Assembly: GCA_024763495.1 (NCBI GenBank)
Contig: JANTFJ010000042.1
Location: forward strand, 1-12,070
DNA: 12,070 bases
Direction: 5' to 3'
Source of the DNA: Desulfobulbaceae bacterium
GTDB taxonomy: Bacteria > Desulfobacterota > Desulfobulbia > Desulfobulbales > SURF-16
Part shown: one piece after another, positions 6,509 through 12,070 of the stretch
How the letters are laid out: each line of letters begins with the position of its first letter
Numbering within the stretch: the first letter of the stretch is position 1
The notes under the pieces: generated by a model
The model's database searches: none
The model's input: the letters and a program-made list of their open reading frames with translations, nothing else
What the model was told of the DNA's origin: nothing
Program-made: the position numbers and the translations under genes

Positions 6509-7591
6509 ATGGCTCAGATTGACGCTTTTTTTAAGTTGATGAACGAACAGGGCGCGTCCGACCTTCATATGGTTTCCGGTCAGCAGCCAATTTTGCGGAT
6601 CAGGGGTGACATGGAAAGGGTCAAGTATAAAGTTTTGCAAAATGATAGCCTTAAAGCAATGCTATATGAAATTGTTTCCGAAGATAAAGTGAAACAGTTT
6701 GAAGAAACCGGTGATGTTGATTTTGGTTATGAGATTCCCGGCCTGGCCCGTTATCGTGGTAATCTTTTTCAGCAGAAATATGGGATCGGCAGTGTCTTCC
6801 GGGAGATTCCCAGTGATATCTTGACATGTGAACAGTTGAAGCTGCCGACAATTATAAAAAAATTATCCGGGCTTCCCAAGGGTATGGTATTAGTTACCGG
6901 CCCAACAGGCAGTGGTAAATCAACGACCCTGGCAGCTATTGTTGATGAATCAAACAAAACCAGGGCGGATCATATTTTGACTATTGAAGATCCTATTGAG
7001 TTTGTCCATAAGAGCCAGAAGGCTATTGTCAACCATCGAGAGGTTGGTCTCCATACTGAAAGTTTTTCTGCGGCCCTGCGCGGGGCGCTGCGTGAAGATC
7101 CTGATATTATCCTGGTGGGCGAGATGCGTGACCTGGAAACCATTGCCCTGGCCATGGAAGCGGCTATGACCGGGCATCTGGTTTTTGGTACCCTGCATAC
7201 CCTTAACGCGGCCAAGACCGTGGACAGGATAATTGAAATATTTCCCACCAGTCAACAGGCCCAGGTACGATCAACCCTGGCTGACGCCTTAAAGGCTGTA
7301 GTCTCGCAGACCCTGTTTAAACGGATTGATATCAAGGGGCGATGCGCTGCCCTGGAAATTTTGATCTGCACCCCGGCAGTGCGTAACCTTATTCGAGAAG
7401 GTAAAACCTACCAGATCCCCTCTGCCATGCAAACCGGGAAAAAATTTGGTATGCAAACTCTTGATGATGCTATCCTGGAACATTTGCAGAACAAGCGCAT
7501 ATCACCTGAAGATGCCTACTCCAATTGTATTGAAAAGGGGAAATTCGTCCAATTCCTCAAAAAGCCGCCTTCTGATTTCACTGATGCGTAG
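6509..7591 (+). CDS. pilT: Type IV pilus retraction ATPase PilT
   Basis: A hexameric cytoplasmic ATPase that depolymerises the pilus and drives twitching motility and DNA uptake. The 360-residue length is typical. The N-terminal PAS-like domain (about 1-100) starts with the PilT-type MNEQGASDLHM. The core has Walker A GPTGSGKST (131-139), Asp box ILTIEDPIEF (156-165), Walker B DPDIILVGEMRD (197-208) and His box GHLVFGTLHTLNA (222-234). The C-terminal AVRNLIRE (290-297) corresponds to the AIRNLIRE motif required for retraction, which separates PilT from the extension motor PilB. No other pilus gene is nearby, so pilin and PilB/PilC must be encoded elsewhere. A second PilT paralogue (PilT2/PilU-like) is possible but cannot be judged here. 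A strong Shine-Dalgarno supports the start. All catalytic residues are intact. Confidence 0.95.
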   Translation: MAQIDAFFKLMNEQGASDLHMVSGQQPILRIRGDMERVKYKVLQNDSLKAMLYEIVSEDKVKQFEETGDVDFGYEIPGLARYRGNLFQQKYGIGSVFREIPSDILTCEQLKLPTIIKKLSGLPKGMVLVTGPTGSGKSTTLAAIVDESNKTRADHILTIEDPIEFVHKSQKAIVNHREVGLHTESFSAALRGALREDPDIILVGEMRDLETIALAMEAAMTGHLVFGTLHTLNAAKTVDRIIEIFPTSQQAQVRSTLADALKAVVSQTLFKRIDIKGRCAALEILICTPAVRNLIREGKTYQIPSAMQTGKKFGMQTLDDAILEHLQNKRISPEDAYSNCIEKGKFVQFLKKPPSDFTDA

Positions 7592-7664
7592 TTTTGTCAT
7601 TTTGAGTGTCAATTTGCAAATATTAATAGTTAAATTCAGCTGTTCAAGTTATTATTGAAAACAG

Positions 7665-7928
7665 GTAACTACTCACACTTAAAACTTGTCACCGTGAAAA
7701 ACACTGAACTGTATGACACCGCTTCGCTGTTATTTACAGGATGCCGGAGAGTTTCGTCACCAGACCGGTGCCGCCATAGTCATACGTAAGCCGGGCTGAT
7801 GGCAGCGGTAAGGGCTCACTCAAAAATAAATTAGTAGCGAATGCGAAGTTATTTTTGAGTGAGCCCTAAGCCCTAAGTCCTAATGAGCCTCCTAGACTTC
7901 GAAGATTCGGTGCCCTGTGAGCAGTAAC
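7665..7928 (+). mobile_element. Element F: MITE with enlarged hairpin and 7/8 target duplication
   Basis: A 264-bp copy between pilT and pgm. It starts GTAACTACTCACAC and ends GGTGCCCTGTGAGCAGTAAC. The flanks GAAAACAG (7657-7664) and GAAAATAG (7929-7936) match at 7 of 8 bases, a slightly decayed target duplication. The inner arm TTTACAGGATGCCGG and the loop GCCGCCATAGTCATACGTAA (nearly as in element A) are present. In place of the small CACCC...GGGT hairpin it carries a 19-bp perfect stem (7811-7867). It is non-coding, fills most of the 390-bp gap, and ends 53 bp before the pgm start. Confidence 0.88.
7811..7867. other. Perfect 19-bp stem-loop inside element F
   Basis: AGGGCTCACTCAAAAATAA (7811-7829) pairs without mismatch with TTATTTTTGAGTGAGCCCT (7849-7867) around a 19-nt loop. 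No T-tract follows. It occupies the place of the family's small second hairpin. Confidence 0.9.
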
Positions 7929-7969
7929 GAAAATAGAAGGGATCTTTATTCCCTGCCAACAGCAACCTC

Positions 7970-7974
7970 AGGAG
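7970..7974 (+). promoter_or_regulatory. Shine-Dalgarno supporting a TTG start for pgm
   Basis: AGGAG lies 7 bases before TTG at 7982. The translated start MAIHPRAGQP matches the conserved Pgm N-terminus, so the rare TTG start is well supported. Confidence 0.8.
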
Positions 7975-7981
7975 AAGCATC

Positions 7982-9634
7982 TTGGCTATTCATCCCAGGG
8001 CAGGACAACCTGCCGAACTTAACGATTTGTGTAATATCCCCCGGCTTATTTCCGCGTATTTTCAGTATAAACCAGATTTAGATATTGCCGGACAAAGGGT
8101 TGCCTTCGGCACCTCGGGGCATCGGGGAAGTTCTTTTAAGAGAAGTTTTAATGAAGATCATATTATGGCCATATCCCAGGCTATTGTTGAGCATCGAGCC
8201 GACAAGGGGATTACCGGGCCGATGTTCATCGGGGTGGATACCCATGGACTTTCCGAGCCGGCCTTTGCTACCGCGCTGCAGGTGTTTGCTGCCAATGGGG
8301 TTGAGGTTCGTTATCAGCAGAATCAAGGCTATACTCCTACGCCATCAGTCTCCCATGCTATCCTGGCCTGGAACAGGGAAAATGTCGATAATCCGGCAGA
8401 TGGTGTTGTTGTAACTCCATCCCATAATCCTCCGGAGGATGGCGGCTTTAAATATAATCCTCCTAATGGCGGCCCGGCTGACACTGATATTACAAATAGT
8501 GTTGAACTGCGAGCCAATGAGCTGCTTGCCGATGGTCTGGTTGCTGTTCGCTCTATTCCTCTTGCTGATGCTTTTGCTTCGCCCAGGGCTGTTCCCTGGG
8601 ATTTTATTGAACCATATGTTGCTGATTTGAAGAATATTGTCAATATGGAGGCCATTCGTAAGGCTGGAATTAAAATCGGCGTTGACCCGCTTGGCGGTTC
8701 AGGAATCGCCTACTGGCCTGCCATTGCCAGGATGTACGATCTTGATATTGAAGTGGTTAATAAGCGGGTTGATCCCACCTTTTCCTTCATGACCCTGGAC
8801 AAAGACGGCAAAATAAGGATGGACTGCTCTTCGCCGTATGCCATGGCTTCTCTCATTAAATTAAAGGATCATTTTGATATCGCGGTAAGTAATGATCCTG
8901 ATTATGATCGGCACGGAATTGTTACCCGTAAATTCGGCCTGCTGAACCCTAATCATTACCTGGCTGTGGCCATTGGCTATCTTTTTACTCATCGTCCGGA
9001 GTGGAACAGTGAGTGCGCGGTTGGCAAAACCGCAGTGTCAAGCTCAATGATTGACCGGGTCGCGGCAGGAATGAACCGGGAACTTAAAGAAGTGCCGGTG
9101 GGTTTTAAATGGTTTGTTGACGGTCTTTATTCCGGAGAATATGGTTTTGGTGGGGAGGAAAGCGCTGGAGCCTCCTTTCTGCGCCGGGACGGTACTGTCT
9201 GGACAACAGATAAAGATGGAATAATCATGGCACTGCTGGCTGTGGAGATTACTGCTGTTACCGGTAAAGACCCTGGCGAGCTTTACCAGGAATTAACGGA
9301 AAAATACGGTTCACCCGTTTATGAACGTCTGGAAGCTCCGGCTTCACCGGCGCAAAAGAAAGCCCTGGCTGATCTCAGTGCGGATGATGTTGAAGCAGAC
9401 AGCCTGGCTGGAGAAGCAGTTGTCGCTAAACTGACTCACGCTCCAGGTAATAACGCCCCTATCGGCGGACTCAAGGTGGTCACGAAAAATGGCTGGTTCG
9501 CGGCCCGTCCTTCCGGTACAGAAGATATCTACAAAATTTATACTGAAAGTTTTAAAGGGGCAGCGCACCTTAAGCAGATACAGATTGAAGCAAAAGAGAT
9601 AGTGAGCGGCGCTTTCAAGAAGGCCGGCTTATGA
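7982..9634 (+). CDS. pgm: Phosphoglucomutase, alpha-D-glucose phosphate-specific
   Basis: Interconverts glucose-1-phosphate and glucose-6-phosphate, linking glycogen and sugar-nucleotide synthesis to glycolysis. The 550-residue protein closely resembles E. coli Pgm end to end, including the MAIHxRAGQPA N-terminus. Domain 1 has FGTSGHRGS (42-50) and the phosphoserine loop TPSHNPPEDGG (145-155, Ser147 as phosphate carrier). Domain 2 has the Mg2+ loop DPDYDRHG (305-312). Domain 3 has the sugar-binding GEESAG (391-396). Domain 4 has the phosphate-binding RPSGTED (509-515). Translation begins at TTG, with AGGAG seven bases upstream. It appears monocistronic: element F ends 53 bp before it, and element G begins 26 bp after its stop. 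No key residue is missing. Confidence 0.97.
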   Translation: MAIHPRAGQPAELNDLCNIPRLISAYFQYKPDLDIAGQRVAFGTSGHRGSSFKRSFNEDHIMAISQAIVEHRADKGITGPMFIGVDTHGLSEPAFATALQVFAANGVEVRYQQNQGYTPTPSVSHAILAWNRENVDNPADGVVVTPSHNPPEDGGFKYNPPNGGPADTDITNSVELRANELLADGLVAVRSIPLADAFASPRAVPWDFIEPYVADLKNIVNMEAIRKAGIKIGVDPLGGSGIAYWPAIARMYDLDIEVVNKRVDPTFSFMTLDKDGKIRMDCSSPYAMASLIKLKDHFDIAVSNDPDYDRHGIVTRKFGLLNPNHYLAVAIGYLFTHRPEWNSECAVGKTAVSSSMIDRVAAGMNRELKEVPVGFKWFVDGLYSGEYGFGGEESAGASFLRRDGTVWTTDKDGIIMALLAVEITAVTGKDPGELYQELTEKYGSPVYERLEAPASPAQKKALADLSADDVEADSLAGEAVVAKLTHAPGNNAPIGGLKVVTKNGWFAARPSGTEDIYKIYTESFKGAAHLKQIQIEAKEIVSGAFKKAGL

Positions 9635-9660
9635 TGGAACGTGCTTACTGTTTCGACGGT

Positions 9661-9796
9661 GTAACTGCTCTCAGGGCACCGAACGGAGTCGGTAAATGTT
9701 CGACTGGCACCCCAGCTTACTCCGCAGAAAGGGCATTCTCGGACAGCCTCCTGGGTGGTTAGCGAATATTAGGTGCCTACCCCCGTGAGTAGTTAC
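9661..9796 (-). mobile_element. Element G: short MITE with 7/8 target duplication
   Basis: A 136-bp copy in reverse orientation, with ends GTAACTGCTCTCAGGGCACC (9661) and CCCCCGTGAGTAGTTAC (to 9796). The flanks TCGACGGT (9653-9660) and TCGATGGT (9797-9804) match at 7 of 8 bases. It keeps CCGAACGGAGTCGG and the TAATATTCG leader, but the central hairpin and GGTAAGCACCC module are replaced by a 32-bp segment (9720-9751) that recurs inverted at 11969-12000. Confidence 0.85.
9720..9751 (+). repeat. 32-bp segment repeated in inverse at 11969-12000
   Basis: The segment starts CTCCGCAGAAAGGGC and ends GGACAGCCTCC. It matches the reverse complement of 11969-12000 at 31 of 32 bases. It can fold by pairing CCG-AGAA with TTCTCGG (one bulged base). 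It is a shared sub-module of elements G and I. Confidence 0.9.
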
Positions 9797-9805
9797 TCGA
9801 TGGTA

Positions 9806-9954
9806 AGCGCTCCATGAACACCACCCCGCAGGCGCTTCAACCCTTGTGATATACCGACGTGTTAGCGCCGGGCGTAGTGAACCTGCATGGCGGTGTCCCT
9901 GAATCCCTTACAGTTACGGGGTTGTCGCCTTCCGGGTGTACTTTGTTGAGCGCT
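9806..9954 (-). repeat. R2 repeat, copy 2
   Basis: 149 bp homologous to the reverse complement of 5197-5342. It begins (G)TAAGCGCTCCATGAACACC and ends TTGAGCGCT, giving imperfect inverted termini (AGCGCTC..). The upstream bases GTA at 9803-9805 make a GTAAGCG start like that of element H. No open frame is shared between the two copies. It lies directly beside element G, as copy 1 lies beside element D. Confidence 0.8.
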
Positions 9955-10248
9955 ATCCTTCGAAGCTGTCGCCACCGCTTGATCCCGCTAAAAATACATT
10001 TTTAACTCCCCATGTTTTTTTATCTTTTTTCATAATAGTTTTTTGACGCATATCCTATCGAAAATACAAACTTATTGTAGTGCCACGCTGAAGATAAAAG
10101 TTCAAAAGTGACGATTGTCCGGCTGCCGTTTATTCAGAAAATATTTGACCATTGCTCGTAAACCTTTTATCTACAGGCATAATTTTCAGGAGTGGCCAAT
10201 TTGCTCATAACGACTATGGCCGCGACCTGATAATTTATGTTGTCAGGG
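9955..10248. other. Unassigned AT-rich non-coding stretch
   Basis: About 290 bp between the R2 copy and element H. I see no open frame of useful length on either strand, no repeat match within the window and no RNA gene. The only notable feature is an AT-rich run (about 9987-10050). It may be relic mobile-element sequence given its neighbours, but that is a guess. Confidence 0.4.
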
Positions 10249-10464
10249 GTAACCGTTTACCGGGGGCTACTTGTTTACATATAACTCCAGTCTGTAAGCG
10301 TTCTCCAGTGCCTTAGATTAGTTCAGTTGGGCCTGCGCCGCATACTGTTTCTATGTAAGCAGGCCCAGGTAAGCGAGGAACGAGACTCCGAATGAACAAA
10401 GAGGTAAGCACCCTTAAAAACAGGGCATAAACTCCGACTCCGTGAGGTGCTGGTGAACGCTTAC
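10249..10464 (+). mobile_element. Element H: divergent MITE upstream of fabD
   Basis: A 216-bp family member with different termini that still pair: GTAACCGTTTACCGG (10249), the inner arm GTAAGCGTTCTCCAGTGCC (10294) and the right end GTGCTGGTGAACGCTTAC (to 10464). The variable hairpin is TGGGCCTGC (10328-10336) with GCAGGCCCA (10359-10367), nine perfect pairs around the conserved loop GCCGCATACTG...CTATGTAA. A 23-bp AGGTAAGC...GAGACTCC module (10367-10389) and then the standard GGTAAGCACCC / GGGCATAAACTCC / CCGACTCCG core follow. No matching flanking duplication is seen. It ends 81 bp before the fabD start. Confidence 0.8.
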
Positions 10465-10545
10465 CAATAAGTTATAAATTTCAATAAGTTATGTAAGTCA
10501 GGATGTTGAGTCAGTAAGTAAATGAAAAAATAACAGGACAAGAGT

Positions 10546-11511
10546 ATGACAGCAGACAAAACAGCCTTTCTCTTTCCCGGCCAGGGATCACAGTATGTTG
10601 GTATGGGCCGGGAATTTCTTGAAGAAGATCAGCAATGTCGTGAATTACTTGACATGGCGGAAGATGTCAGTGGCTTTCCCCTGAAAAAATTATGCCTGGA
10701 GGGCCCCCTGGAGGAGTTGACCCGAACCCTGTATCTCCAGCCGGCCATGACCGTGATGAATCTTATCTGCCTTAACATGGTGGAAAAGGCTGGAATCAAG
10801 GCCGATTGTTTTGCCGGTCACAGCCTGGGAGAATATGGTGCCCTGGCAGCTGCCGGAGTTTTGAGTACGGAAGATACCATTCGGCTGGTGACGGAGAGAG
10901 GGAGGCTTATGGAAAGGGAAAGCGCGGCTAATCCGGGTTCCATGCTGGCAGCGTTGAAACTTGAAATCAATCAGGTTGAGAGAATTGTCGCCGGGCACAG
11001 TGAGCAGGGTATATTGACTGTGGCTAATTATAATTCAGCTAAACAGATTGTTGTTTCCGGTGAAAAACCGGCGCTGGCAGCTGCCGCGAAAGAGATCAGT
11101 AAACAGAAAGGCAGGGCCGTTCCCCTGCCGGTGAGCGGTGCCTGGCACAGTCCATTGATCGCCGGGGCAGTTGCTGATTTCAGCAAGGCCATTGCTGCCG
11201 CGGATTTTCGACATCCTGCCGGAACCGTTTTTTTTAATGTAACGGCCCGACCGGAGTCAGAACTTGCTAAGATACGAGATATTATGGCCAGGCAGATTTC
11301 TTCCATGGTCAGGTGGTTTGACATCATAATCAATATGTATCAGCACGGAGTTCGAGTCTTTATCGAGATAGGGCCGAAAAAGGTTTTGACCGGCCTGATG
11401 AAAAAAATTCTGCCAAAAGGCCATGATTGCCTGTGTCTTCAGGTAGACAGCCCGGAAACCCTGGTCAAGTGCAGGGAAGAAATAGATTCAGCCATACAGA
11501 TAGCAATTTAA
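10546..11511 (+). CDS. fabD: Malonyl-CoA:ACP transacylase
   Basis: Transfers malonyl from CoA to acyl carrier protein, supplying the two-carbon donor for type II fatty-acid synthesis in the cytosol. The 321 residues cover the full family length. The sequence shows the oxyanion-side FPGQGSQ (10-16), nucleophile loop GHSLGEY (91-97, Ser93), the carboxylate-binding arginine Arg118 in LVTERG, catalytic His201 in SGAWHSP, and the C-terminal FIEIGPKKVLTGL. A modest AGGA lies 7 bases before the ATG at 10546. No fabH, fabG or acpP is adjacent here, unlike the common fab cluster. The FKBP gene follows after 26 bp and is probably co-transcribed. Element H is immediately upstream and may hold the promoter. 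Confidence 0.96.
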   Translation: MTADKTAFLFPGQGSQYVGMGREFLEEDQQCRELLDMAEDVSGFPLKKLCLEGPLEELTRTLYLQPAMTVMNLICLNMVEKAGIKADCFAGHSLGEYGALAAAGVLSTEDTIRLVTERGRLMERESAANPGSMLAALKLEINQVERIVAGHSEQGILTVANYNSAKQIVVSGEKPALAAAAKEISKQKGRAVPLPVSGAWHSPLIAGAVADFSKAIAAADFRHPAGTVFFNVTARPESELAKIRDIMARQISSMVRWFDIIINMYQHGVRVFIEIGPKKVLTGLMKKILPKGHDCLCLQVDSPETLVKCREEIDSAIQIAI

Positions 11512-11537
11512 ATAAAATCAAGCAGAGGTAACAAAAA

Positions 11538-11969
11538 ATGACAGTAGTTAAAAATGGCGATACAGTACAGGTTCATTACACCGGTACCCTGGAAAACGGC
11601 GAAATTTTTGATTCATCCAGAGAACGGGATCCCCTGGAGTTTACCGTGGGTAGCGGCCAGATGATTAAAGGCTTTGATCTGGCAGTTGTCGGGATGGAAC
11701 CGGGAAGCAGTAAAAAGATATCCCTGGCCCCTGAGGATGCTTACGGCCCCCGCAATGATGAGATGATTGTTGATCTGCTTAAAGAAAATATTGACCCGGC
11801 AATGGAACTTTCAGTTGGCATGAGCCTGCATCTTTCCGGCCCTGGCGGTCGTCCGGTTCCGGCTGTTGTCCATGAAATTCTTGATGACGTGGTAAAAATG
11901 GACATAAATCATCCCATGGCCGGCAAGACTTTGAATTTTGATATTGAAGTGGTTGAGATCAATTCCTAG
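11538..11969 (+). CDS. FKBP-type peptidyl-prolyl cis-trans isomerase, SlyD-like
   Basis: Catalyses cis-trans isomerisation of prolyl peptide bonds and probably acts as a cytoplasmic folding helper. The 143-residue protein lacks a signal peptide. The FKBP part has VQVHYTGTLENGEIFDSS (11-28) and the PLEFTVGSGQMIKGFD stretch (about 32-47). The insert-in-flap chaperone domain spans roughly 70-125, and the fold closes with HPMAGKTLNFDIEVV. It ends right after the FKBP fold, so it lacks the His/Cys-rich metal-binding tail of E. coli SlyD and resembles the shorter SlpA/SlyD-like proteins. AGAGG lies 9 bases before the ATG. It follows fabD by 26 bp and is probably in the same transcript. The inverted 32-bp repeat starts at the last base of its stop codon. 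Confidence 0.93.
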   Translation: MTVVKNGDTVQVHYTGTLENGEIFDSSRERDPLEFTVGSGQMIKGFDLAVVGMEPGSSKKISLAPEDAYGPRNDEMIVDLLKENIDPAMELSVGMSLHLSGPGGRPVPAVVHEILDDVVKMDINHPMAGKTLNFDIEVVEINS

Positions 11970-12070
11970 GAGTCTGTCCGAGAATGCCCTTTCTGCGGAG
12001 TCTCGTACCTCGCTTACCTGCCCAACTCTGTGTTATTTTGAAAAAATAATGCTCCGGAAAGCGAGTTGGC
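11969..12070 (-). mobile_element. Element I: partial MITE-family copy cut by the window edge
   Basis: It consists of the 32-bp segment shared inversely with element G (11969-12000), a 23-bp minus-strand AGGTAAGCGAGG...GAGACTCC module (11997-12019; 22/23 identical to 10367-10389), and a hairpin with arms CCAACTC (12022-12028) and GAGTTGG (12063-12069). This is the family order of variable hairpin followed by the GGTAAGC module, read on the minus strand. The other end is outside the window. Confidence 0.7.

Larger units (their letters stand above)
7657..7936. repeat. Imperfect 8-bp target-site duplication flanking element F
   Basis: GAAAACAG at 7657-7664 and GAAAATAG at 7929-7936 differ at one base and abut the element ends exactly. 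Confidence 0.75.
9653..9804. repeat. Imperfect 8-bp target-site duplication flanking element G
   Basis: TCGACGGT at 9653-9660 and TCGATGGT at 9797-9804 differ at one base and abut the element ends exactly. Confidence 0.7.

Overview
The window is a bacterial chromosomal segment with ordinary core and signalling genes, separated by unusually large intergenic gaps that are packed with small non-coding mobile elements. The gene set (PilT motor, sigma-54 NtrC-type regulator, E. coli-like Pgm, SlyD-like FKBP, a YtxG/YtxH-type envelope pair) suggests a Gram-negative of the Desulfobacterota (old Deltaproteobacteria) type. That assignment is an inference from gene content and style, not from a marker gene.

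Layout from left to right: intergenic element A (about 43-301); proC and nadK as a translationally coupled pair on the + strand; element B between nadK and the convergent ytxG-ytxH-like pair on the - strand; element C; an NtrC-family response regulator on the - strand; a 569-bp gap with element D, a nested 115-bp palindrome and a copy of a second repeat family (R2); a PHP-domain phosphoesterase on the - strand; a divergent promoter region; pilT (+); element F; pgm (+); a 911-bp gap with element G, a second R2 copy, about 290 bp I cannot assign, and element H; fabD and an FKBP-type prolyl isomerase (+); and a truncated repeat (I) at the right edge.

The main observation is the repeat family A-I. 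Complete copies start GTAACT(A/G)CTCAC and end in the inverse, GTGAG(C/T)AGTTAC. They are about 136-350 bp long and encode no transposase. Four copies are flanked by 8-bp direct repeats: B (TATTCTTC, exact), C (GAATGAGA, exact), F (7/8) and G (7/8). This marks them as inserted non-autonomous transposons (MITEs). GTAA-starting ends with 8-bp duplications are what the IS66 family produces, so an IS66-type transposase is the likely mobiliser in trans. Inside, most copies share a foldable core: a hairpin whose stem sequence differs between copies but stays paired, a conserved loop, a GGTAAGC module with a second small hairpin, and a CCGACTCCGTTCGG-type hairpin. Every non-operonic gene gap in the window carries a copy or fragment. 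The three within-operon junctions (proC-nadK, ytxG-ytxH, fabD-FKBP) carry none.

The genes do not form one pathway. They supply proline synthesis (proC), NADP (nadK), fatty-acid precursor (fabD), glucose-phosphate interconversion (pgm), protein folding (FKBP), pilus retraction (pilT) and regulation. Several elements sit 20-55 bp upstream of start codons (the ytxG-like gene, the response regulator, pgm), so they probably shape expression of their neighbours.
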